Below, piece by piece: positions 1-9,747 of a stretch of DNA of 64,000 bases. The notes under the pieces are model-generated. The model had not been told where the DNA came from. It saw only the letters and a program-made list of their open reading frames with translations, and did not search any database. Source of the stretch: Archegozetes longisetosus (taxonomy: Eukaryota > Arthropoda > Arachnida > Sarcoptiformes > Trhypochthoniidae); contig JAEMBT020000004.1 in the NCBI GenBank assembly GCA_018873245.2, positions 1,146,573 to 1,210,572 on the forward strand. The letters run 5' to 3'. The position numbers and the translations under genes were made by a program. Within the stretch, counting starts at the first letter, position 1. Each line of letters starts with the position of its first letter.

Positions 1-576
1 ACAGCCAAGTATATCAAAGCTTCCAATCCCCATTGCTTTTTCCTTGGGATTATCTGGATTTTCCTCTAAGTTATATAAAAGACGAATATATTAGCTTATT
101 AAAATTTTGTTTAATTTAAAATACAATTAAATACTAACTACATGGGTAAATATTAACCTTCCCATAAACACAAGTTAATAACGCAGTCATTAATAAATAT
201 TCATTAATAAACATTTTTAATAGTACTAATTCTTTCTAAAGCTATCCCTAATTCTGAAGGCTAAAATAACTCCTTATAATATTTTTTCATATATTAAATA
301 GGAATAACTATTAATAACATGTGTCTTGTATCCCACGATTGCAGATTTTCTTATTTTGAATTATTTCCTGAGATGTTTGCTTATTAACGAATTGAGTTAA
401 TTGAAACTGGTTTCCATTTAAATCTTTAGGTTTCAAATTCGAAGCCATGATAATATTTTTAAGCATAAAATTAAAATTCAACTCATATTTCGATACAATC
501 TGAATGGAACTTAGAGGCGGTGCCAAGTTTTTAAAATTTCCACATCAATCATTTATTATCCTTAAATCGTATAGAT
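1..576. other. No feature recognised
   Basis: AT-rich sequence at the window edge. The longest open frame is short and without family features. Nothing else was seen. Confidence 0.4.
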
Positions 577-1906
577 GTAAAATAGGCAAATCCATTGGAT
601 GAAGGGTACTAAATAGGCGCAACCATAAAGAAACGTCATAAAATACGAATGACATGCAATCGATAGTACTTAGCAAGACGAGTCGAACTATACCAAATTT
701 TTGGAGCCACACCTACCCGCTCACTAGCCACTCCCAGTTTTAAACTTTTTCTTTATAATACATTTCTGAGTGGAAAGAGCATTGTAAAAATCGGTAGCGC
801 TTTGTGTTACAAGTATAACCATACCAAATTTTGGCAGCCGCACCCCTGTTCAGTGACCACGCCCACTTTTGTATTTTAAAAGTTAATTTCCGAGTGGGCA
901 GAACGTCATAAAAATCATATGAACCTGTAATTGGTAGCACTCATTAAGACAAATCGAGCCATACCAAATTTTCAGAGACACGCCCATCCGTTCACTAGCT
1001 ACGCTCACTTATACATATTATTATTTTAATTAATTTCTAAGTGGGAGGAGCAGTATACAATTCACTTGACACATGCAATCGTTAGTGCTTTTTGATACGA
1101 GTCAAACTACACTAAATTTCTTGGAGCTAAGAATTTCTTAACCACAGACAGCTTTGAAAAACAACTTTTAAATTGTATTATGATGCAAATAAACTGTTTA
1201 TAAATCTGATTTAAATTAAGACGCAAATAAATATCTTTAAAAAACGAAATAACTGCCTGAATCTCCCAACTCAGTGGTGTCATCATAGGGGCCCTGCTAT
1301 GAAAATAAGTTAATAAGATTCGGATAGTGAAAATAGGTTGAGATAGTAAATGGATGGACTTGACTCCAAAAATTTAGTGTAGTTTGACTCGTATCAAAAA
1401 GCACTAACGATTGCATGTGTCAAGCGAATTGTATACTACTCCTCCCACTTAGAAATAAATTTAAATAATGATATGTATAAGTGGGCGTAGCTAGTGAACG
1501 GATGGGTGTGTCTCTGAAAATTTGATATGGTTCAACTTGTCTTAATGAGTACTATCAATTACAGGTGTCATGATTTTTATAACGCTCTGCCAGTTCAGAA
1601 ATGAATTAAGTTAAAAAAATTAAAAGTGGGCGTAGCTAATGAACGGGTGGGCGTGGCTCCGAAAGTTTAGGATGGTTCAACTCATCTTGTCAAACACTAT
1701 CGATTGCATGTGCCACTCGATTTTTATGATGTTTCTTTATGGTTGCGCCTATTTAGTACCCCTCAACCAATCCATTGCCCCTTGCTGAGTTAAACCTCCC
1801 CTCAGCATAACACAATAAAGTAAAGTGTGTTCCGAGTCATTGGCTCTTTTACTGACGTTGAAGGGATATAACTAATGCTAAGGGGTAGTAAGTTTGCCTA
1901 TTGTAC
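577..1906. mobile_element. Foldback element built of degenerate tandem units
   Basis: The left arm (577 to about 1130) carries units of 130-150 bp that begin with ATACCAAATTTT and contain CACGCCCA-type and GAGTGGGAGGAGC-type words (unit starts near 691, 821, 961, 1111). The right arm (about 1361-1906) carries the same units in reverse complement. The outermost matching words are GTAAAATAGGCAAA and TTTGCCTATTGTAC. The right arm has about 110 extra bases before its end, including a small TGCTGAG..CTCAGCA hairpin near 1783. No coding sequence and no clear target duplication were found. Probably a non-autonomous DNA transposon of foldback type. Confidence 0.7.
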
Positions 1907-2155
1907 AGTCTTTGACGAGACTAACTGATCCGATTTTTGGGGGTATCAAGTACTAAAAGTTGATAGATTTTGATGACAATTTTTTTTGAATAAACTACAT
2001 GTTGAGAAGAACATTGTGACAAGTGAGTGTTGAAATTCCTTTTAAGATAAGTAAGTTATTCAAGTAAATTCTGTCAGAGAAATCTGATGACAATTTTCAA
2101 ATTATGATGAATGGAAACTAAACTAGATAAAAATGATTAGATACGTGTATTTTTG

Positions 2156-2850
2156 GGTTATCATATATGAAGCGGGGACTCTCATTGACTCATTATGAAC
2201 TATTGACTCCTTATGGAGTCATTTGTTTATTAACGCCCCTTATCGTATTCACATTCAAATATACGTGTTATCAATTATTTAAAAATATTTATATTTAAAA
2301 ATTTAAAATATGAAGATTAGATCCATGGTTAGAAATAGGCAAAGTAATAATAATAATATTATTATTATTTTATCTATTGTTGATTTAATATTGATATTAT
2401 TAATATTATTAATTATAATAATTAACAATTAATAATATTAAGTAAATAATAAATAAAAAATATTATTATTATAAAATTAAAGAGAATGACAATGTCGTGA
2501 TAATAGTGATGATAATGATAGTGCTTGTGGTGTGATGGTTCTGGTGCTAATGGCACTACTGATGGTGAAATCTAAAGGAGTAGGCTACAGGTGTTACAGG
2601 TGTCGTAGGTGTTAAAGGTTCAATGGATTATATAGAGGAAATTAGTAAACAGAGGTAGTATATTTCTTATTTTTAGATACAAAACTCAAAGTTAGTGGAA
2701 GTTTTTAGAGATCAATGGTAATCAATGGGATTCAATAGGAGTCAATAAGAGTCAACAAGGATCAAGGATTAGGGTCGTTATAAAAGCTAAAAGTAAATGA
2801 GTCTGTTTTGACAAAGTTGCTCTCAGCTCCCCGCTTCATATATGATAACC
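2156..2850. mobile_element. Non-autonomous hAT-type DNA transposon, 695 bp
   Basis: Terminal inverted repeats of 25 bases (23 match) start GGTTATCATATATGAAGCGG at 2156 and end at 2850. They are flanked by an exact 8-base direct repeat TATTTTTG (2148-2155 and 2851-2858), the duplication length expected of hAT elements. The interior has no coding sequence: it is an AAT/ATT-rich simple-sequence stretch (2344-2470), a GTGATAATG-like stretch, and a roughly 10-base minisatellite of the form (GGATTCAATA)n at 2710-2770. It may have grown by simple-repeat expansion. Confidence 0.72.
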
Positions 2851-3105
2851 TATTTTTGTTTCACTCAAATATCGTTTGTTTGAGAATTGCAAGTCTAGAT
2901 ACCTGAAAAATCCGATTTTTCAAAAAATCATAACTTTTTTACCTGGAGGGATAAAGTCATGATCTCAACATGAAACTGTAGATAATTTGAATACTTATAA
3001 AGAACCGGGATCAATTTTGCCCTAAACCACTATATTGTTATGGAGATGGCAAATGAATAAGAATTTTATATTGGGATTGTATACCCAATCGTACTATTGT
3101 TTGAG

Positions 3106-3180
3106 TTATGTTAGTTTAGATTAAGTTAGTAATGTTAGTAGTATTAGTAACATTAGTAGTGATGTTAGTAGTGTTAGTGA
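3106..3180. repeat. Degenerate GTTAGTA simple repeat
   Basis: Runs of GTTAGTAATGTTAGTAGT-like sequence, imperfect, directly next to the decayed transposon gene that follows. Confidence 0.7.
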
Positions 3181-3208
3181 AAGTCAAAGTCGAGTAGTGC
3201 TCTTGTCC

Positions 3209-4040
3209 CTACTCCATTTCCACACACACATCATCGAGGAAGTGCGCGGGTTGGGATCTCGAACAGGTGACGGCCATGTCCGAGGTACCAAAGAACAGTC
3301 GCTATGTGCGCACAACATCCCACTGTTCTTTGGCCTGAGGGACAAGAGTACGTTTAGGCGAACACAGAGTCGACACCACATTACTTTTACAAATGAGAAT
3401 ATAAACGAAATGTCGAATCGAATTGTGGTTTCGGCCCTGTGTTTACCAACAGATTAACAATGTGTCAGTATCTCTAAAGGCATCGGGACTAATAGGTCCA
3501 ACGCGCTTGCACACCTGTATCTCATAAGCTCCATTTATCTTTATACTAGTATGCTTCGCATAATATGATAGAGCTTGGCGGAGCTGATGCTGACCTCACA
3601 TCTTTGTTCAGGTAAAACAAAGGTACAAACATCTTTGTACCTGTAATATGAGGAGAAAATGCTCATTTGTCCCAGGGAGACGTCAAATGTATTTGGAGTA
3701 TGGTAGATACCCATTTTTCCAAAATTTTCGACGTTTCTATCGAATAAATGGGCGAAGCTCTTGTTTATCCTGGCCACTGAGGGCAAACTTCTGTCCGTTT
3801 CATGGCTTACCTCCACATACTTGACAAGACAGTTTTTGGTCTTGTCGAGGATGTAAAGGCTCACTCTCGCTCAGGTCCATTTCACCAGGCCTGATCATCG
3901 AGTTGAGGTCCGGTGATCATCCCAACCCGACGCTGATCATCTGCCGAGGGTAGATCTTCGCCGATCGCATGTTGAGGCTGCACCTGAGCCTCGGCGGCAG
4001 ACCCAGAGTGGACCAAACGACTACGCTTAGACGAACTCAT
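3209..4040 (-). pseudogene. Decayed transposon gene with a SWIM-like zinc-finger C-terminus
   Basis: This block is clearly richer in G+C than its surroundings, and open frames on the minus strand follow one another with shifts. A 52-codon frame (4040-3882) starts Met-Ser-Ser-Ser-Lys-Arg. A 107-codon frame covers 3864-3541 and, after a frame change near 3541, runs on to about 3450. A segment at 3353-3234 contains Arg-Thr-Val-Gly-Cys-Cys-Ala-His-Ile-Ala-Thr-Val-Leu-Trp-Tyr-Leu-Gly. That last motif, with its Cys-x-His pair, is the hallmark of SWIM-finger proteins that occur in many copies in arthropod and cnidarian genomes. A further frame change leads to an acidic end (Asp-Asp-Val-Cys-Val-Glu-Met-Glu) with TAG at 3209. 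At least three frame breaks make it non-functional. Transposon origin is an inference from family behaviour; the N-terminal part is not recognised. Confidence 0.5.
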
Positions 4041-4058
4041 AGTTACACTCAATGTGAT

Positions 4059-4145
4059 TATTGAACATACCTTACAATATTAGGTTACTATAAGATTACT
4101 ATATATAAATATATAGAAATGTAATATTGTAAGGTAAGTTCAATT
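4059..4145. repeat. Near-perfect hairpin beside the decayed SWIM-finger gene
   Basis: Arms 4059-4082 and 4122-4145 match over about 24 bases with a single internal mismatch (core TACCTTACAATATTA, 15 of 15) and enclose a 39-base AT-rich loop. It abuts the 5' end of the decayed gene and may be a terminal structure of that element or a separate tiny insertion. Confidence 0.7.
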
Positions 4146-5271
4146 TTCATATTGAGTATGATATACAAAACTTTAACTCACTCACTCTAGCGCAAAAACT
4201 ACTGGATAGACTTTGTGGAGACCAGCAAACAATTTTCTCCTCATAATGTCTACCTTCAAGATATGCAACAAAATTTCGTTTGAAAGGTATCCCAGGAATC
4301 CATAGGGAGCGCGCAAACTTCTTTTTCAATAGTAGAACCTTAAATCGTAAGTTCTTATTTAATTCATAAAATTTTGATCACTCACATTTTAAGAACCTTT
4401 TAAATATATAGGAGACCGTTATATAAGATTAGAATTTGACGTTTTTATCAAACCTCTTAACTAAGTGCTCATGTTATTGAAATATTCTATTCAACAATAA
4501 AATTTTCTTTGTAATTTATGATACTTTCAAATTTGATAAAATTAAGTTACTTGAACTGTAAAACTTTACAAATAAAGTTTTAGAACAGAATGTTATAAGA
4601 ATTATGATTTCACATAAAATTTGAGTGGGCCATGGTTCCATCTGGTCCCTCATCAGTTTGAGTATTTTATAATCAATTTATGCAAGGAGATATTGATATA
4701 ATAGTGAAAGAAAAGCTTTTAATTCGAAATATCTATTGGCGATTAACTAATAATTAATAATTATAATAAATTATACTTATTACACATCAGAGAAAGTGAA
4801 AAAATGTGTTGAATTTTTTCATAATTTTGAATTTAGCTAAAATGATCCGCTAATTCTGAGTCAAATTCGCATTTGATTTTAAACGCATTTTGTTTTTAAT
4901 ATTGTAATTATTTGATTGCTTGCTATTATTGTAAACTAAGATTTAAGTTTTTCAATCAAATGATATCTGAGTAGAGAATAATTCTTATCTCTCTAGATTT
5001 TTACAAATCACTTGCAGAGCTCAAGCTAGAGTCTATTCATAATATTACTGTAAAAATTAGCAAATTTTCGAAGGGACACTATTTCGCATTCAATTATACA
5101 CCCAGTTCCTATAGATCTAATGATTTTACGGCAACTCTTGTTTCTTATATCTTGTTAAATTAAATGATAGCTTCCATTAATGACAATTCTTTTAAGTCAT
5201 ATAAATATCTGTTTGAGCTCTATATTAAGATTATATCACTTGATATCAATGTAAAAATTTAAGATAACATA
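4146..5271. other. No gene recognised
   Basis: AT-rich. A less AT-rich part at 4180-4330 has a 60-codon minus-strand frame without recognisable domains; it may be repeat-derived. Nothing else is supported. Confidence 0.4.
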
Positions 5272-5969
5272 CAGTCATGGAAAAATCTAGAGTACCAACT
5301 AAATTTGATCTAGTTCCTTATTCTTTAGTTCGATATTGATTTCAGAAATATGGTTTGTGAGTAATCATGGAAGGAATAATTTTAAAAATTTCAAAATTTC
5401 ATCCTGATAAATTTTTTATAACAGATATTATGTAACTTGAAAACTACAAGATATATTTCAGATTTTTCAGTTCTATTTTGTAAAGCTTGGTAAACGAGTC
5501 GATATGTGTTTCGGGAATTTTTGAAAAATTAATCATTTGACCGTGATAGCTTGTTAAACATTAGTGTAACCAATACAGTTCCTACTTAATTTTCGTATAA
5601 TTTCTACTTTACTTTTTCCATAAGCTCTAAACTTTATAAATTTCCCAAACTTTAACTCTATCGTAGTGATTACACTAATGTTTAACAAACTACCACGATC
5701 AAATGAGTAATTTTTCAAAAATTACTGAAACACATATCGACTTATTTTCCAAGCTTTACAAAATAGAACTGAAAAATCTGAAATATATCTTGTAGTTTTC
5801 AAGTTACAAAATATCTGTTATAAAAAATTTATCAGGATGAAATTTTGAAATTTTTAAAAAATTATTCTTTCCATGATTACTCACAAACCATATTTCTGAA
5901 ACCAAAATCGAACTAAAGAATAAGGAACTAGATCAAATTTAGTTGGTACTTTAGATTTTTTCATGACTG
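5272..5969. mobile_element. Foldback Tc1/mariner-type MITE, 698 bp, TA-flanked
   Basis: Two arms of about 300 bases (5272-5570 and 5670-5969) are inverted copies of each other with few differences and leave a roughly 100-base centre. The tips read CAGTCATGGAAAAATC and its complement and are flanked by TA on both sides, as expected of Tc1/mariner insertions. There is no coding sequence. The high arm identity points to recent origin or gene conversion between arms. Confidence 0.82.
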
Positions 5970-6250
5970 TATATTCATAGTATATTCTAAAAGCTTCCAG
6001 TAAAATTTTATTTCTTTAGTAATTGAATGCAGAGTTGGTGATAAGAATCGATTAATAGGTTTTCGTGTGGTAATCAATTCGTAATGACTCCTATGGTCGC
6101 TTTCAAAGTATAACTATTTAAATTATCATAATCGAATATAAAAAATTGTCTATTATAAATTCTGAATAATATTTCAGATATTCATCATAATTATTCACTT
6201 ATTAATTCAGAAGTTCGTAAAAAAATTTCAAATTCAATGAATCTTAAAAT

Positions 6251-6340
6251 TTCACGAATAAGGCATCAATATCAATTTCATGAATAAGGCATCAATATCA
6301 ATTTCATGAATAAGGCATCAATATCAATTTCACGAATATC
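6251..6340 (+). repeat. 26-bp tandem repeat, three full units and a partial fourth
   Basis: Units start at 6251, 6277, 6303 and 6329 and begin TTCAYGAATAAGGCATCAAT. The full units differ only at a single C/T position. Confidence 0.9.
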
Positions 6341-6587
6341 AAAATTATAGAAAAGCGACCTGCTCAATTTTTCGTAAAAGTCTAGAACTAGGTCCAATTT
6401 TTCAATAATTTTAGCAGTCTTTAAATTTCAATTTTCGCCTGTAGGTATGTACAGGGGGTCTAGAAATGTATTGCGACGGATGTTTGAAATCAGCGAATTA
6501 CATAGCAAGTGTTAAACGCTCCTCTATATCTAACGCGACATACCCACAATCTTGCTAATCTAATCTATCTAAATTAATCAAATATGT

Positions 6588-7306
6588 TAGTAACGGTATG
6601 AAGTATTCATTATTAATGTTAAAGATTTAAACTCAATTTCAATTTGAAACCAAATAAACTTTATTAATGAATAATATACAGAAATACAGAGGAATAATAG
6701 TAAATTTATATGAAATACTGCTCGAAGTGCCAATCACTCTGGCCGTTAACTTCTCGGAGCCTTCTTCGAAATTATCAATTACTCTCTGTAAGAGTTCGAT
6801 TTCTATTAATCTTTTTCTATGGCGTTTTTGAGTTGGTCGATTGTTTTGGGGAACTTGGCATAGAATTTATTTTTTTGAAAGACAATCCCATAAAATTCAA
6901 TTGCAAGGATTCATAATCATTGAATTAGCTGGCCATTCGATATTAACGCCAATCTTTGAAGTACTGTGCAGCACAATTATTTACCAGGACACGAATTCTT
7001 GTGACGATGTTTTATGGGGTTATCTTAAGGAGAAAGTCCACGTCAAGTTTCCGAAAACGATCAACTCGAAAAGCCATTAAAGAAATAATAAAATTAGTAA
7101 AAGTCGAGCTTTTAGAGAGAGCGATTGCTAATTTCGAAGAAAGGCTTCGAGAAGTTGACGGCCAAAATAACTGGCACTTTGAGCAGTACTTCATATAAAT
7201 TAACCATTGTTCCTCTGTATTTCTGTATATTAGCCATTAAATTTAGTTGGTTTCGAATTGAAATTGAATTTAAATCCTTAACATTTATAACGAACACCCT
7301 GTACTA
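6588..7306. mobile_element. Inverted pair of decayed Tc1/mariner-like transposase ends
   Basis: Plus-strand frames at 6910-7197 encode Val-Leu-Trp-Gly-Tyr-Leu-Lys, Phe-Pro-Lys-Thr-Ile, then Glu-Leu-Leu-Glu-Arg..Ala-Asn-Phe-Glu-Glu-Arg-Leu-Arg and a stop after His-Phe-Glu-Gln-Tyr-Phe-Ile. This order is the C-terminus of DDE-type Tc1/mariner transposases. The minus strand of 6890-6700 encodes the same end with different decay (stops and frame changes). The arms are therefore inverted copies, each followed by the same 3' sequence. The right end has ACACCCTGTAC, a common Tc1/mariner terminal word; the left end is more diverged. No functional transposase is present. Confidence 0.7.
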
Positions 7307-7310
7307 TAGT

Positions 7311-7639
7311 TTACTTAGTTGGAAAATAGCTTAAAAGATAGCGCACGTCGCTTAATGGGTACAGTGCAAGTATTTACTAATAACTACATACACCCCTCGT
7401 ACTGATATCTATTACTGATATACCTTACGTTTCATTGATTTCAAGACCCTTTAATATATATATATATACTATAAGCTACTATAAGTTTGGTTGGTAAGCT
7501 ACTATGAGGTTGGCTTAGAAACATTTGACTTTGTATCACTTTGAGATCTACAGATAGCGCCTGTTTTGCTAATATGCTAAAGTTTACGATTTATTGTAAA
7601 GTAAGTTATATTACATTACAGTTGATTATGTTATGTTTA
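7311..7639. other. No gene recognised; short AT repeat
   Basis: Contains a (TA)n run near 7453-7469 and repeated CTACTATAAG/CTACTATGAG words (7470-7510). Nothing coding. Confidence 0.4.
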
Positions 7640-7647
7640 GCAGTGAA

Positions 7648-8042
7648 TAGGGTGACCAAGTCAAAAACTGTTAAATGCGGGACAAAAAGTTTTGGCCCCC
7701 TTATAAAATTTTTTTAAAAAGTTGTAATCTGATTGAAGTTACAAATCACAGTTTGAAATAACAATTATTTGAAATATAAACTAAAGATTTGATTGAGAAC
7801 TGCACTTTATAAAAGTCACACACGATGTGAATGAAAACAAGGTATCAAATAAACGGATTAAAACACTTTTTACGTAGAGATTTCCACATATTTTAAGATA
7901 AGAAACGTGTTGGCAACAAAATTGCATTATTTGCATTAAATAAAAACATACAGTGGAAATTTGTTTAGATAAATCTTAAAATGTATGATGTTTTCCGTCC
8001 CGCAAAAGGTGCATACTGTATGCGGGACACTTGGTCACCCTA
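7648..8042. mobile_element. hAT-type MITE, 395 bp, with exact target duplication
   Basis: The ends are TAGGGTGACCAAGT and its exact complement ACTTGGTCACCCTA. They are flanked by the identical octamer GCAGTGAA at 7640-7647 and 8043-8050. Subterminal GCGGGAC words occur near both ends in both orientations (around 7677, 7998 and 8022), as expected for transposase-binding sites. The interior is AT-rich and non-coding. The intact duplication suggests a fairly recent insertion. Confidence 0.88.
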
Positions 8043-8968
8043 GCAGTGAACGAGCCACTAGAAGTCGAGCGGGCACAGGCTCCTTAAACTTCAGTCAAAA
8101 GCTATAAGTCAATTATTTTGCAGAAATGCAACTATATTTTCCTTATAGAAATGAAATTTACTTAAAATGCAATAATTAATTATAATTGATTATACAATAA
8201 TTCTAGCAGTGAAAACGATGGTAATTTTGACCCAACTGTACTATAACAAAACTTGGGATAGTAACCAACTGAATGCTCTCTCACCCAAAGTTCCTCACTT
8301 GAAAAATGGATTGGACAAACATTAGAAAGGATTCAAAGTACATTAAATTTCCTAATTCAATAAAGTTCACTGAATTGCATATAAGATCATTTTTTAATAA
8401 AGTCTTCAAAAAAAACTTTTATATGAAAAAGTGACAAATAAAACTTGACGAAACAGAAAACGGCATTGTTATCAGTAAATGTTTTTACAATGTATAAAAG
8501 CCTATAATAACAAATAGCAATATCGGTGGCAGTTGTCAAATGTCAATCTCACTCATCAGAAGAGGGGAAAAACTTATAAAGAGAAAAAGGAGAGCAAAAG
8601 CCACTTATTGTCACGTCAACGAAACACAGCTGGAGTTCAGGACATGAATATTGTTGGACTCCCTGTATAGCAATACATGCAAATTGAGGCTTAAATAGGA
8701 GAGAAAGTCCTCTCAAACCGATAGCATATTCTACTGGAGAGGATTTTCAGCCATAGATATTGGTGGAACATGTTTGACGGAGTTCGAAAATACCTTTTGT
8801 AGGCTTTTTAATGCACAAATAGTATCTGATTCTCAGCCTAAACCTTATTATTCTACATTCGTGTCTTTCTCATTACTCAATTGAAATTTTTAAGAATAGG
8901 TTAACTGTTATTCCAATAGAAATAGCACTTAACGCATTCTTATTGAAAAACGCAGATGCTAACATTTC

Positions 8969-8971
<3 letters not shown>

Positions 8972-9017
<46 letters not shown>
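8972..9017 (+). repeat. (CT)n microsatellite
   Basis: About 46 bases of uninterrupted CT. Confidence 0.97.
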
Positions 9018-9020
<3 letters not shown>

Positions 9021-9703
9021 GGTCTATATATGAGAAAATTTCTTGAAAAACATTACTTTTTGACATTTTGTTTGCTTATTATACACTCGAATATATGATT
9101 TTCTATTCAAAATCCTGTCTTTAAGTTTACCCTTTTTACTCGTTTAAAAGCTTGAAATTACAACTAGTTTTCTGACAACAGATGGAAAAATAAAATTTAA
9201 AGTCAATAATAAACACAATACTCTCCATTGTAGCTAATCTTATGAAATACTGTATTTATAAAGAGTTTCCACAAGTCGTGCAATAAACAATATCTAATAC
9301 TCCTTGTGGGGTAACTATAAGTATGCTTTACTGTAGAAAGATTGAGAAAAGAATGCCCTTTTATCAGTTCAAATCATTGAAAAAATAAATAACAATTTTT
9401 AAAATAAAAACTAGTTTCTAATAGCTTTGAAAACTTTGTAAACCTTTCGATAATAACTAGTATTAAAAGTCATGAAAACTTTTTTCTTTTCTGATAACTC
9501 AATACAAATATTTTAATTAATGCTTATTTTCTTTTCTCTGAAAGCGTGATTGCTATGAACAAATGACTTTTCATTCTATCGTTTATTGAATAACTATTAA
9601 CACATCAATTCATTTATTAGACGTTTAGCAGAGAATAAACTAAATAAAGTATAGCCAAGATTGCGTGCGCAAAAAACTAGTAGATAATTAAATAATAGAT
9701 AGC

Positions 9704-9704
<1 letters not shown>

Positions 9705-9744
<40 letters not shown>
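9705..9744 (+). repeat. (CT)n microsatellite
   Basis: About 40 bases of uninterrupted TC. Confidence 0.97.

Positions 9745-9747
<3 letters not shown>

Noticed and set aside
3197..3457. 86-codon plus-strand frame
   Set aside because: The minus strand of this block carries the SWIM-finger motif, so this frame is its antisense shadow.
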